From positions 1,860,001 to 1,924,000 of the forward strand of contig NZ_AP022618.1 in the NCBI RefSeq assembly GCF_010731615.1: a stretch of 64,000 nucleotides of DNA, written 5' to 3'. Each line of letters opens with the position of its first letter. Positions within the stretch are counted from its first letter, which is position 1. This DNA comes from Mycolicibacterium insubricum (lineage in GTDB: Bacteria > Actinomycetota > Actinomycetes > Mycobacteriales > Mycobacteriaceae). The notes beneath the pieces were generated by a model. That model worked only from the letters and a program-made list of their open reading frames with translations. It did not search any database and was not told the DNA's origin. Shown here one piece after another: positions 47,440 to 56,544 of this stretch. The position numbers were made by a program, and so were the translations under genes.

Positions 47440-48822
47440 TCACCCGTGGGCGACGGCCAGCAGGTCCTCGATCCGGGTCAGCTTCACCCGCGGGCGCCCG
47501 GTGGGCTCACCCGCGCCGCGCTCGTGGGCGTCGATGAGCTCCCAGTGTGCGCTGGTTACCAGCGCCGGCTGGCGCTGTGCGAGCCAGGACGCCAGTTCGG
47601 CGTCACGGTCGGCGGCCGAACCACCCGCGTCGGCGGCGGCGAGATCGGCCAGCACCAGATCGGCCACCTCACCGGAATCGCGCTTGTTGTGCCCGATCAC
47701 CCCCGACGGGCCGCGCTTGATCCAGCCCACGACGTACTCGTTGCGACTGCCGGTCACCCGGCCGTCGAGGTTGGGGATGATCCCCGCGCGCTCGTCGAAC
47801 GGCAGGCCCGGGACCGGCCGGCCGCGGTAGCCGACCGCCCGCACCACCAGCTGGGCGGCCAGGTCCTCGCGCTCACCGGTGTCGCGGGCGGCCACCCGCC
47901 CGTCGGCGCCGGCCACCAGCTCGTTGCGGCCCAGCACGATGGACTCCACCCGGTTCGCGCCGCGGATCTCGATGGGCGAGGTGGCGAACCGGAACACGAT
48001 GCGCCGGGCCCGCCCTGCCGGCGGCGTCTCGGCGATGTGGCGCAACACGTCGATGTTGAGTTTGACGGTGTGCCCGGCCGCGGCGGCATCCTCGTCGGAG
48101 ATGGCGGCCAGGTCGGCGGGGTCGACGATCACGTCGACGTCGCGCATCGAGGTCAGCTCGGCCAGCTCGCGCAGCTCGAGGGTGGTGAAGGCGGCCTGCA
48201 GCGGCCCGCGCCGGCCCACGATCACCACCTCGGTCACCCCGCGGCCGGCCAGCGCCGCCAGCGCGTGGTCGGCGATGTCGGTGCGGGCCAGCTCGTCGCG
48301 GTCGGAGACCAGGATGCGGGCGACGTCGATGGCGACGTTGCCGTTGCCGATCACCACCGCGCGGCTCCCGGCCAGATCGGGATCGAGCTCGCGGAAATGC
48401 GGGTGCGCGTTGTACCAGCCGACGAAATCCACCGCGGCCAGGCTGCCCGGCAGATCCTCACCGGGAATGCCCAGCGGCCGGTCGGCCTGGGCGCCGATGG
48501 CGTAGACCACCGCGTCGTAACGCTGCGCCAGCTCCTCGGCGGACACCTGCGCCCCGTCGGCGCGCTCCCCGACGGTGATATTGCCGAAGTACCGGAACCG
48601 CGGGTTGGCGGCGGTCTTCTCGAATTGCTTGGCGATCGACTTGATCTTCGGGTGATCCGGTGCCACACCCGAGCGGACCAGACCCCACGGAGTCGGCAGC
48701 ATCTCCAGCATGTCGACGTGCACGTCGAACTCGTCGGAGGTCTTGGCCGCCTGCAGCAGCGCCGCCGCCGCGAAGAAACCGGAAGGCCCGGAACCGACAA
48801 TGGCGACGTGATAGGCGCGCAT
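47440..48822 (-). CDS. fprA: NADPH-ferredoxin reductase FprA
   Basis: This 460-residue adrenodoxin-reductase-like flavoprotein has an N-terminal FAD fold (VAIVGSGPSGFFAAAALL, about 5-22), the LPTPWGLVRSGVAPDHPKIK segment near residue 45-64, and the NADPH motif VVIGNGNVAIDVARIL near 155-170. It transfers electrons from NADPH to ferredoxin, for example for cytochrome P450 systems. It could also feed the cluster ferredoxin at 14105, which has no reductase of its own. The start at 48822 (MRAYHVAIVG) fits the family; the long open frame upstream does not. It is divergent from prfB. Confidence 0.93.
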   Translation of the reverse strand: MRAYHVAIVGSGPSGFFAAAALLQAAKTSDEFDVHVDMLEMLPTPWGLVRSGVAPDHPKIKSIAKQFEKTAANPRFRYFGNITVGERADGAQVSAEELAQRYDAVVYAIGAQADRPLGIPGEDLPGSLAAVDFVGWYNAHPHFRELDPDLAGSRAVVIGNGNVAIDVARILVSDRDELARTDIADHALAALAGRGVTEVVIVGRRGPLQAAFTTLELRELAELTSMRDVDVIVDPADLAAISDEDAAAAGHTVKLNIDVLRHIAETPPAGRARRIVFRFATSPIEIRGANRVESIVLGRNELVAGADGRVAARDTGEREDLAAQLVVRAVGYRGRPVPGLPFDERAGIIPNLDGRVTGSRNEYVVGWIKRGPSGVIGHNKRDSGEVADLVLADLAAADAGGSAADRDAELASWLAQRQPALVTSAHWELIDAHERGAGEPTGRPRVKLTRIEDLLAVAHG

Positions 48823-48940
48823 GGGCTCCCTTTCCGCGCGGGTGGGGCTGGCACCCGCGCCTACCCCCGACTGTAACGCCAGGGCCCTTTCGGCCAACGA
48901 GTGATCGGCCAGGTTGTGGCCGCCGGTAACCTGGACAGCC

Positions 48941-50053
48941 GTGGACCCCGACCTCGCGCTCGAAATTGCCGCCCTCGACACCACATTGACCACGGTGGAG
49001 CGGGTGCTCGACGTCGACGCCCTGCGGGCGAACATCACCACCCTGGAAGCCCAGGCCTCGGACCCGAACCTGTGGGACGACCAGGCCCACGCCCAGCAGG
49101 TGACCTCGGCGCTGTCGCACGCCCAGGGCGAGCTGCGCCGCGTCGAGGAACTCCGCGGCCGGCTCGACGACCTGCCGGTGCTGTTCGAACTGGCCGCCGA
49201 GGAATCCGGCGCCGACGCCGAGAACGCGCGCGCCGAGGCGGCCGCCGAGTTGGCGTCGCTGCGCGAGGACATCGAGGCGATGGAAGTCCGCACCCTGCTG
49301 TCGGGGGAGTACGACTCGCGCGAGGCCGTCGTCACCATCCGCTCCGGCGCCGGCGGCGTGGACGCCGCGGACTGGGCCGAGATGCTGATGCGGATGTACA
49401 TCCGCTGGGCTGAGCAGCACAAGTACCCGGTCGAGGTGTTCGACACGTCCTACGCCGAGGAGGCGGGAATCAAGAGCGCGACGTTCGCCGTGCACGCGCC
49501 GTACGCCTACGGCACGCTGTCGGTGGAACAGGGAACCCACCGGCTGGTGCGGATCAGCCCGTTCGACAACCAGAGCCGCCGCCAGACCTCCTTCGCCGAC
49601 GTCGAGGTGCTGCCGGTGGTGGAGACCACCGACCACATCGAGATCCCCGAGGGCGACCTGCGCGTCGACGTGTACCGGTCCTCGGGCCCGGGCGGACAGT
49701 CGGTCAACACCACCGACTCGGCGGTCCGGCTCACGCACATCCCCACCGGCATCGTGGTGACCTGCCAGAACGAGAAATCGCAGCTGCAGAACAAGGTGTC
49801 GGCGATGCGGGTGCTGCAGGCCAAGCTGCTGGAACGCAAACGTCAGGAGGAGCGCGCCGAGCTGGACGCGCTCAAGGGCGACGGCGGCAGCTCCTGGGGC
49901 AACCAGATGCGCTCCTACGTGCTGCACCCGTACCAGATGGTCAAGGACCTGCGCACCGAATACGAGGTGGGCAACCCGAGCGTGGTCCTCGACGGCGATA
50001 TCGACGGATTCCTGGAGGCCGGCATCCGCTGGCGCAACCGCAAAGATGACTGA
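48941..50053 (+). CDS. prfB: peptide chain release factor 2
   Basis: This 370-residue release factor has the stop-codon recognition SPF tripeptide ([11 protein letters not shown], near residue 205) of RF2, which reads UGA and UAA, and the catalytic GGQ ([10 protein letters not shown], near 248). The GTG at 48941 gives [13 protein letters not shown], matching the mycobacterial N-terminus. The gene is in one frame: the programmed +1 frameshift found in most RF2 genes (CTT TGA after a Shine-Dalgarno) is not present, as known for actinobacteria. It overlaps the next gene by 8 bases. Confidence 0.95.
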   Translation: MDPDLALEIAALDTTLTTVERVLDVDALRANITTLEAQASDPNLWDDQAHAQQVTSALSHAQGELRRVEELRGRLDDLPVLFELAAEESGADAENARAEAAAELASLREDIEAMEVRTLLSGEYDSREAVVTIRSGAGGVDAADWAEMLMRMYIRWAEQHKYPVEVFDTSYAEEAGIKSATFAVHAPYAYGTLSVEQGTHRLVRISPFDNQSRRQTSFADVEVLPVVETTDHIEIPEGDLRVDVYRSSGPGGQSVNTTDSAVRLTHIPTGIVVTCQNEKSQLQNKVSAMRVLQAKLLERKRQEERAELDALKGDGGSSWGNQMRSYVLHPYQMVKDLRTEYEVGNPSVVLDGDIDGFLEAGIRWRNRKDD

Positions 50054-51023
50054 CCTGCACGCACTGACCGGGCACGCGGTCGATTTCAAGGCGTCCTGGC
50101 ACGGGTTCTGGACCGGCCAGATCGGCGTCTGGATCCTGACCAACGGGCTGCGAATCGTCATGCTGGTGCTGGGCGCGATGCTGGCGGCCCGGCTGATCAA
50201 CTGGACCGCCGGGTGGATCAGCCGCCGCATCGACGCCGGGTTCCGGGAAAGCGATGCGCTGGTCCGGTCGGAGCGCACCAAACACCGTCAGGCCGTCGCC
50301 TCGGTGATCTCCTGGTGTTCCATCGCGCTGCTGTGCGTGCTGGTCTTCATGAAGCTGACCGACATCCTGTCGATCCCGGTCAGCTCGCTGGTGGCGCCGG
50401 CGGCCGTGCTCGGCGCGGCGCTGGGCTTCGGGGCGCAGCGCATCGTGCAGGACCTGCTGGCCGGCTTCTTCATCATCACCGAGAAGCAGTATGGCTTCGG
50501 TGATCTGGTGCAGCTGTCGGTGCAGGGCTCCAACGTCGACGCGCTGGGCACCGTGGAGGACGTCACCCTGCGGATCACCAAACTGCGCACCGCCGACGGC
50601 GAGATGTCCACCGTGCCCAACGGTCAGATCGTCAAATCGCTGAACCTGTCCAAGGATTGGGCCCGCGCCGTCGTCGACGTGCCGGTGCCCACCTCGGTGG
50701 ACCTCAACACCGTCAACGACGTGCTGCGCCAGGTGTGCGACGAGGCCGTCGACGATCCCCAGCTCAAGGACCTGCTGCTGGACAAGCCGCAGCTGATGGG
50801 AGTGGAGAGCATCCACATCGACAACGTCAACGTGCGGTTGGTCGCGCGGACCCTGCCCGGCCGGCAGTTCGAGGTCGGCCGGCGTCTGCGAGTGCTGATC
50901 GTGGCGAAGCTGGCCGGCGCCGGTATCGCGACGGCGGGGGAACCCCCGACCGTCGGCGCGATCGTGCACCCGGCCACCGAGGTCGGCGCCGAGAGCGCCC
51001 AGGGCCCGGAGGTGTCGTCGTGA
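50046..51023 (+). CDS. MscS-family mechanosensitive ion channel protein
   Basis: This 325-residue membrane protein has three predicted helices (about 25-50, 85-107 and 111-135), then the pore-lining third helix region [29 protein letters not shown] and the MscS beta domain ([38 protein letters not shown]). These are standard MscS motifs, and the protein should open under membrane tension to release ions. It overlaps prfB by 8 bases and the next gene by 4 (GTGA), so it is in one operon with prfB, ftsE and ftsX. Confidence 0.9.
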   Translation: MTDLHALTGHAVDFKASWHGFWTGQIGVWILTNGLRIVMLVLGAMLAARLINWTAGWISRRIDAGFRESDALVRSERTKHRQAVASVISWCSIALLCVLVFMKLTDILSIPVSSLVAPAAVLGAALGFGAQRIVQDLLAGFFIITEKQYGFGDLVQLSVQGSNVDALGTVEDVTLRITKLRTADGEMSTVPNGQIVKSLNLSKDWARAVVDVPVPTSVDLNTVNDVLRQVCDEAVDDPQLKDLLLDKPQLMGVESIHIDNVNVRLVARTLPGRQFEVGRRLRVLIVAKLAGAGIATAGEPPTVGAIVHPATEVGAESAQGPEVSS

Positions 51024-51484
51024 CTCCGACAACGCGCCGCAACGCCGACAAGCAGTGGCCCGACTACCTGCTGTGGGGCCGGGTGCGCACCTCGACGGCG
51101 GTGCTGCTCGGGGCGTTCCTGCTGACCTGGTGGACCTATGACACCTACCGTCCGCAGCCCCCGGAGCCCGCGCCGGCGCAGCAGGCTCCGCCGGGAATGG
51201 TTCCGGCCTGGATCCCCAAGACCCAGGTCTACCAGCCTCAGCCCTACTCTCCGGAGCCGACGACCACCACGACGAGCCCCACCGAGACGCCGGAGCCGAC
51301 GACCACCGAAACCACCGAGACCAGCCCGACCACGACGGACGTCAACCCGTTCCCCTGGCTGCAACCGCCGGCCACCACGACGGCGTCGGACACCCCCGGC
51401 GCGCCGACCCCGACTACCTCGGGGACCCCGAGTCCGCCGGTCGCACCGACCCCGACGACCACACCGCCACCGGCGCGGCCGTAG
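51020..51484 (+). CDS. proline/threonine-rich membrane protein (Rv3103c-like)
   Basis: This 154-residue protein has a short basic N-terminus, one transmembrane helix (about 25-40, [16 protein letters not shown]) and an extracellular tail of more than 100 residues rich in Pro and Thr with many PTTT/TETTE repeats. The tail looks disordered and probably spans the cell wall. The GTG at 51020 overlaps the MscS stop. In mycobacteria a gene like this (Rv3103c) lies at the same place. Its role is unknown; the position next to ftsEX suggests a link to cell-wall growth. Confidence 0.75.
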   Translation: MTPTTRRNADKQWPDYLLWGRVRTSTAVLLGAFLLTWWTYDTYRPQPPEPAPAQQAPPGMVPAWIPKTQVYQPQPYSPEPTTTTTSPTETPEPTTTETTETSPTTTDVNPFPWLQPPATTTASDTPGAPTPTTSGTPSPPVAPTPTTTPPPARP

Positions 51485-51531
51485 CGCCTGGCCCGGTTCG
51501 CCGGTCCGGCCGTCTAAACTGGCGTTCCGTG

Positions 51532-52221
51532 ATGATCACCCTCGACCATGTGACCAAGCAGTACAAGAGGTCGACGCGTCCAGCGCTGGACGACGTCAGC
51601 CTCAAGATCGACAAGGGTGAGTTCGTCTTCCTGATCGGGCCGTCCGGCTCGGGCAAGTCCAGTTTCATGCGGCTGCTGCTGGCCGAGGAGCGGCCCAACC
51701 GCGGCGACATCCAGGTGTCGAAGTTCCACGTCAACAAGCTGCACGGCCGGCACATCTCGGCGCTGCGGCAGGTCGTCGGCTGCGTGTTCCAGGATTTCCG
51801 GCTGCTGCAGCAGAAGACGGTGACCGAGAACGTCGCCTTCGCGCTGGAGGTGATCGGCAAGAAGCCCGACACCATCAACCGGGTGGTGCCCGAGGTGCTG
51901 GAGATGGTCGGACTGTCCGGCAAGGCCGACCGGCTGCCCAGCGAGCTCTCCGGTGGTGAGCAGCAGCGGGTGGCGATCGCCCGGGCGTTCGTCAACCGGC
52001 CGCTGGTGCTGCTGGCCGACGAGCCGACCGGCAACCTCGACCCGGAGACCAGCAAGGACATCATGGATCTGCTGGAGCGGATCAACCGCACCGGCACCAC
52101 GGTGGTGATGGCCACCCACGACCACCACATCGTCGACGCCATGCGGCAGCGGGTGGTGGAACTCTCGCTCGGCAAGCTGGTGCGTGATGAGCAGAGCGGC
52201 GTCTACGGAATGGATCGTTAA
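51532..52221 (+). CDS. ftsE: cell division ATP-binding protein FtsE
   Basis: This 229-residue ABC ATPase has Walker [10 protein letters not shown] (36-44), the Q-loop [10 protein letters not shown], the ABC signature LSGGEQQR (about 143-150), Walker [10 protein letters not shown] (about 162-170) and the switch His in MATHDHH. It pairs with FtsX to regulate peptidoglycan hydrolases at the division site. A GTG one codon upstream (51529) is an alternative start. It directly precedes ftsX with no intervening bases. Confidence 0.96.
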   Translation: MITLDHVTKQYKRSTRPALDDVSLKIDKGEFVFLIGPSGSGKSSFMRLLLAEERPNRGDIQVSKFHVNKLHGRHISALRQVVGCVFQDFRLLQQKTVTENVAFALEVIGKKPDTINRVVPEVLEMVGLSGKADRLPSELSGGEQQRVAIARAFVNRPLVLLADEPTGNLDPETSKDIMDLLERINRTGTTVVMATHDHHIVDAMRQRVVELSLGKLVRDEQSGVYGMDR

Positions 52222-53109
52222 GTGCGTTTCGGGTTTCTAGTCAACGAGGTCCTGACGGGCCTGCGCCGCAACATCACGATGACCATCGCGATGATCCTGA
52301 CGACGGCGATCTCCCTCGGCCTGTTCGGCGCCGGTCTGCTGATCGTCCGGCTGGCCGACCACACCCGCGAGATGTACCTGGACCGGGTGTCCTCCCAGGT
52401 GTTCTTGACCCCGGAGCTCAGCGCCAGCGACCCCGGCTGCGACGGGGACGTGTGCAAGGCCATCCGGGAGGCCATCCACGCGCGTCCGGAGTTCAAGGGC
52501 GAGGTGTTCGTCGACAGCAAGGAGGCCGGTGCGGAGGCGCTCAAGCGCAACCCGCAGTTCAAGGGCCTGGCCAGCGAGACGGTGTTCCCGTCGTCGTTCC
52601 GGGTCAAGCTGGCCGATCCGACCAAGCACAAGGACTTCGACGAGGCGATGGCCGCCCAGAACGGCGTCGCGCGGGTGATGAACGAGCTGACGCTGCTGGA
52701 CCGGCTGTTCTCGGTGCTGGGCGCCATCTCCAGTGTCGCCTTCGTGATCGCGCTGGTGCAGGCCGTCGGCGCGGTGCTGCTGATCGCCAACATGGTGCAG
52801 GTCGCCGCCTACACCCGGCGCACCGAGATCGGCATCATGCGGTTGGTAGGCGCCAGCCGCTGGTACACCCAACTGCCGTTCCTGCTGGAGGCGGTGCTGG
52901 CGGCCACCGTCGGTGTCATCCTGGCGATCATCGGCCTGATCGTGGTGCGGGCGGCGTTCCTGGACCGGGTGCTCAACCAGTTCTCCAGCCTGTTCGCCCG
53001 GGTCGACTACCTCGACGTCCTCTATATCTCGCCGATCCTGCTGGCCGTCGGTGCGTCGATGGCGGCGCTGACGGCGTATGTGACGCTGCGCCTGTACGTG
53101 CGAAGGTAG
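52222..53109 (+). CDS. ftsX: cell division membrane protein FtsX
   Basis: This 295-residue membrane partner of FtsE has a first helix near 20-45. It is followed by a large extracellular domain (about residues 46-165, with two Cys, Cys73 and Cys78 in GCDGDVCK) that in mycobacteria contacts the RipC hydrolase. Three C-terminal helices follow, with the FtsX/MacB-type [16 protein letters not shown] segment. The GTG start directly follows the ftsE TAA. Confidence 0.96.
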   Translation: MRFGFLVNEVLTGLRRNITMTIAMILTTAISLGLFGAGLLIVRLADHTREMYLDRVSSQVFLTPELSASDPGCDGDVCKAIREAIHARPEFKGEVFVDSKEAGAEALKRNPQFKGLASETVFPSSFRVKLADPTKHKDFDEAMAAQNGVARVMNELTLLDRLFSVLGAISSVAFVIALVQAVGAVLLIANMVQVAAYTRRTEIGIMRLVGASRWYTQLPFLLEAVLAATVGVILAIIGLIVVRAAFLDRVLNQFSSLFARVDYLDVLYISPILLAVGASMAALTAYVTLRLYVRR

Positions 53110-53111
53110 CG

Positions 53112-53633
53112 GTGGTCAAGAGCAAGGAACTGCGCAAGGCCGCGGCCGCCAAGGCCGGCGACCGCAGCGGTGGACGGCGGGTGGTGGCCACCAACCGCAA
53201 GGCCCGCCACGACTACACCGTGCTGGACATCTACGAGGCCGGGGTGGTGCTGCAGGGCACCGAGGTGAAGGCGTTGCGGGAGGGTCAGGCGTCGCTGGCG
53301 GACGCGTTCGCCACCGTCGACGACGGCGAGATCTGGCTGCGCAACCTGCACATCCCCGAGTACCACCTGGGCACCTGGACCAACCACGCGCCGCGGCGCA
53401 ACCGGAAACTGCTGCTGCACCGCAAGCAGATCGACGCGCTGACCGGAAAGATCCGCGACGGCAACCTGACCCTGGTGCCGCTGTCGCTGTACTTCTCCGA
53501 CGGCCGGGTGAAGGTCGAGCTGGCGCTGGCCCGCGGCAAGCAGGCGCACGATAAACGGCAGACGCTGGCCAAGCGGGATTCGGAGCGTGAGATCTCCCGC
53601 GAGATGGGCCGCCGGGCCAAGGGCAAGCTCTAA
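53112..53633 (+). CDS. smpB: SsrA-binding protein SmpB
   Basis: This 173-residue protein binds tmRNA and is needed for trans-translation of stalled ribosomes. Conserved blocks are NRKARHDY (about 29-36), [23 protein letters not shown] (with the RNA-binding Gly/Lys), [22 protein letters not shown] and [10 protein letters not shown], followed by a Lys/Arg-rich C-terminal tail that inserts into the decoding site. The GTG at 53112 follows ftsX by 2 bases. The tmRNA gene ssrA is 960 bases downstream, after a convergent gene. Confidence 0.95.
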   Translation: MVKSKELRKAAAAKAGDRSGGRRVVATNRKARHDYTVLDIYEAGVVLQGTEVKALREGQASLADAFATVDDGEIWLRNLHIPEYHLGTWTNHAPRRNRKLLLHRKQIDALTGKIRDGNLTLVPLSLYFSDGRVKVELALARGKQAHDKRQTLAKRDSEREISREMGRRAKGKL

Positions 53634-54436
53634 ATTCGCGCGCCCAGCCAGCGCCGCGCCAGGTCGGCCACCCAGGATTCGGCGGCGATCGGGTCGGCCG
53701 GCGGGGTGGTGATCAGCACCTGCTGGTCCACCCCGATGTCCGCCAGCCGGGTGGCGTCGTCGGGCTCGGGATCGCGCAGCGACACCACCAGGCGCAGGTC
53801 ACCGAACTCCCGGCCGGCCTTGCGGCACATCCGGCGCAGCGTCGAGGTGCACCGGGCGGCCTCCTCGACATCGCCGAGAGCGAAGCCGTACCAGCCGTCA
53901 CCGCAGGTCACCACCCGGCGCAGGTCGCGGTCGTCGACACCGCCGAACAGCACCGGGGCACGTCGCCGGGGCGGATGCATCCGCAGGCCCGCGTTTCCCG
54001 CCGCCGTTGCTGCGTCCCACAGCTCCCGCATCGCGTCGGCGTAGTTGCCGGCCCGGAAGTTCCGCCGGTCGTCGGTGGCCTCGGGCCCGGCCCCCTGGAT
54101 CTCCAGGCCGAGCAGCAGACGGCCCCCGGAGAGCCGGTTGAGCGAGTCGGCCTGCTTGGCGACGACGGCCGGGTTGCGTTCGGGCAGCGGCTGGATTGCG
54201 GTGGCCAGCTCGATGGTGTTGGTGGCCGCCGCGGCGAAGCTCAGCGCGACGAACGGGTCCAGCCAGGTGATATCGGCGGCATCGAGGGCCACCCCGGTGG
54301 CCTGGGGGCCGTCGCCGGCCCACAGGGTGGCGAATCCGGTGCGCTCGGCGGCCGCAGCGACGGCGTCGATCACCGTGCGCTCGGCGCCGGCGCCGACGCC
54401 GAGTGCATGCAGTCCGAACTCCACGCCGCTGAGCAT
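53630..54436 (-). CDS. LLM-class flavin-dependent (probably F420) oxidoreductase
   Basis: This 268-residue luciferase-like monooxygenase fold protein has the typical TIM-barrel segments [53 protein letters not shown] (split here only by description) and [16 protein letters not shown]. In mycobacteria most such proteins use F420. The substrate is unknown. Its end overlaps the smpB stop by 4 bases from the opposite strand, so the transcripts converge. Confidence 0.82.
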   Translation of the reverse strand: MLSGVEFGLHALGVGAGAERTVIDAVAAAAERTGFATLWAGDGPQATGVALDAADITWLDPFVALSFAAAATNTIELATAIQPLPERNPAVVAKQADSLNRLSGGRLLLGLEIQGAGPEATDDRRNFRAGNYADAMRELWDAATAAGNAGLRMHPPRRRAPVLFGGVDDRDLRRVVTCGDGWYGFALGDVEEAARCTSTLRRMCRKAGREFGDLRLVVSLRDPEPDDATRLADIGVDQQVLITTPPADPIAAESWVADLARRWLGARI

Positions 54437-54508
54437 GGCAGCCGAACCCGCTGGTCCCGGCGTCGATCCGATTTCAGTATGGCAACGGACAACGGTGGAT
54501 TAAATCGA

Positions 54509-54539
54509 TTGTCCGCGGTGTTACTACCAGCGCTATGAT
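54509..54539 (+). promoter_or_regulatory. candidate ssrA promoter
   Basis: TTGTCC (54509-54514) and TATGAT (54534-54539) are separated by 19 bases, a little longer than ideal. Transcription would start near 54546, giving a short 5' leader to be trimmed before the mature tmRNA end at 54594. The strong -10 match is the main support. Confidence 0.45.
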
Positions 54540-54593
54540 GAAGGGCCCCGCCGAACCTCGGTGGGGGACGTGCACGAAGTACTAGCAGGACAA

Positions 54594-54961
54594 GGGGCTG
54601 AACGGTTTCGACTTCGCGCATCGAATCAAGGGAAGCGTGCCGGTGCAGGCAAGAGACCACCGTAAGCGTCGATGCAACCAATTAAGCGCCGATTCTCATC
54701 AGCGCGACTACGCCCTCGCTGCCTAAGCGACTGCGTGTCTGTCAGACCGGGAACGCCCTCGGCCCGGACCCTGGCATCAGCTAGAGGGACCCACCCACGG
54801 GTTCGGTCGCGGAACCCATGGGGACATCAAACAGCGACTGGGATCGTCATCACGGCTTGTTCACAGGACCGGGAGATCCGAGTAGAGGCAAGGTGAACTG
54901 CGCACGGAGAAGTCTTGAGGGAATGCCGTAGGACCCGGGTTCAATTCCCGGCAGCTCCACC
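54594..54961 (+). ncRNA. ssrA: transfer-messenger RNA
   Basis: The gene is 368 bases long. The 5' end GGGGCTG pairs with CAGCTCC near the 3' end to form the acceptor stem, and the T-loop arm GGGTTCAATTCCC lies just before it. The tag reading frame at 54688-54726 encodes ADSHQRDYALAA and ends in TAA, as in mycobacterial tmRNA. The last genomic bases are CTCCACC followed by G, so CCA is not fully encoded. With SmpB it rescues stalled ribosomes. A recombinase module begins about 100 bases after its 3' end, a classic integration target. Confidence 0.96.
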
Positions 54962-54987
54962 GATAGAACACAGACAACTTCATATTC

Positions 54988-55062
54988 GAGACCTCCTTGC
55001 CGACGAGCAAAAGTGTCATACCCCTGCGGTACGACTGGATGCACAGGCGGTAAGGAGGTCTC
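54988..55062 (+). promoter_or_regulatory. inverted repeat masking the first recombinase RBS
   Basis: GAGACCTCCTTGCCG (54988-55002) is repeated inverted as CGGTAAGGAGGTCTC (55048-55062), 14 of 15 positions paired across a 45-base loop. The right arm contains the AAGGAGG Shine-Dalgarno (55052-55058) of the gene starting at 55066. Folding would hide it. The repeat could also be a recombinase site. Confidence 0.65.
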
Positions 55063-55065
55063 TGC

Positions 55066-56544
55066 ATGCGGATAGTCATGGTCCGGAGAAGCGCTCGCGA
55101 GGGCGAAGTTCTGCAAGCTCCCGATGGCGTGACAACGCTCCCATGGTCGTCGGTTGTGCAGGCGCTCGACCGGCAGGACATCCCGGACGGCCTTCCGTTC
55201 ATCGTCGATGACGACGGCTCACTGACCGGCTGCGACCGACTCAACACCTACCTGCTGACCGCATGGCGTCAACGCGCCTACGACCTCGACAGCCTGCGGA
55301 GCTTTCACGCCTACCATCTCGCTCGGTTGCTGCGGTTCGTACGCCAGCGCCGCGGCGGGGAATTGGTGGACCTCACCGCCACCACGACTGAGGATCTGAC
55401 CGCTTACCGGGATGCCCGCCAGCAGGAAGTCCTGGACAGCACGCTGGCTACCGAATTTGGCTGCTTCTCCTCGTTCTTCTACTACGCCGCCCAGATCGGC
55501 TGGATGGAGAAAGACCCGATCCCGCGCTGGGGCCGCAACAACCGCAACACTCTCATTTCCCACAAACATCGCGAGCGTAGAGCGCGATTCCTCAAGGCGG
55601 CCCAGACCAAGCACTTCCTCGAGGTCGGCCTGCGCGGTGACGGCTCCGACCCCGCGGGTGCGCCCGCCTACCCCGAACGCGACTACGTGTACGGGCTGCT
55701 ACTGGCAACCACCGGCCTCCGACGCGAGGAGTGCGCGCTTCTCCTCGACGCCGAGGTTCCGGCCCCCGAAACGATGGGATCCGAGTCCATCCAGGTCTTC
55801 GACCGGCTCGGCAAGAAGCAGGTGGTCCGATCCATCTACATCACCGCACAGGTAGCCCACGCCACCGACCTCTACCGCCGGACGGAACGGCACCGCGTCG
55901 TAAAGGCGGCCCAACGCAGCCTCCGCGCCAAGATTCGTGACGGCTCTCTGCTGGTGGTCGACGACCTAATCGAGCGGCGGGGAAAGCTCTACGTCGCCAT
56001 CGGATCCCAGCGCATTCCACTGGTCCGGTTCACCAACAAGGACCGGGCCAAAGCCGTCCGGCTCCTCGATGACGGCACCATCGACCCACTCGCGTTGTTC
56101 GTATCCCGCAGCGGACTCCCACCCGGACTCGAACGCTGGAACCAACTCTTCGCCGACGCTCGCGAACGAGTCCGCCACTCCGGCCACCGAGACCAGCCGC
56201 CCCGCCACGTTCACGTCACACCTCACACGATGCGACATTCTTACGCGGTCCGGATGCTGGCCGCGCTCATGAAGGAAGGACGACAGCGCGCCGGAGACGC
56301 CTACCTGCTGCTGGCAAACCCCGTACTGACCGTCAAGGAACTCCTCGGCCACGCCAGCGTCCAGACCACCATGCACTACCTCCACGCCGCAGGCACATGG
56401 ACCGAAGACGTTCCGGCCGCCCTCGCGGGAACCGCAGCCGACGTCGTAGGACATACCGATGACGACCCCGGCCCCGACCCCGAGACCATCGAGGACGACT
56501 GGGATGAGCCCGACGTTGGCCCCGATGCCGGAGACGTTCAGTGA
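55066..56544 (+). CDS. tyrosine recombinase 1 (GinA/TnpA-like)
   Basis: This 492-residue tyrosine recombinase has an N-terminal core-binding SAM-like domain (about 75-190) and a catalytic domain with a complete set: Arg in TTGLRREE (about 217), HTMRH (about 386-390), LLGHAS (about 425) and the nucleophile Tyr in TMHYLHA (about 437). The ATG at 55066 has a perfectly placed AAGGAGG. It is the first of three overlapping recombinase genes plus a small protein, placed directly after ssrA. The acidic tail after residue 460 is Asp/Glu/Pro-rich. By arrangement it corresponds to the first recombinase of GInt-type islands. Confidence 0.9.
   Translation: MRIVMVRRSAREGEVLQAPDGVTTLPWSSVVQALDRQDIPDGLPFIVDDDGSLTGCDRLNTYLLTAWRQRAYDLDSLRSFHAYHLARLLRFVRQRRGGELVDLTATTTEDLTAYRDARQQEVLDSTLATEFGCFSSFFYYAAQIGWMEKDPIPRWGRNNRNTLISHKHRERRARFLKAAQTKHFLEVGLRGDGSDPAGAPAYPERDYVYGLLLATTGLRREECALLLDAEVPAPETMGSESIQVFDRLGKKQVVRSIYITAQVAHATDLYRRTERHRVVKAAQRSLRAKIRDGSLLVVDDLIERRGKLYVAIGSQRIPLVRFTNKDRAKAVRLLDDGTIDPLALFVSRSGLPPGLERWNQLFADARERVRHSGHRDQPPRHVHVTPHTMRHSYAVRMLAALMKEGRQRAGDAYLLLANPVLTVKELLGHASVQTTMHYLHAAGTWTEDVPAALAGTAADVVGHTDDDPGPDPETIEDDWDEPDVGPDAGDVQ

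Noticed and set aside
48914..50053. Programmed frameshift in prfB
   Set aside because: The gene is one continuous frame with no in-frame TGA or CTT-TGA slippery site.
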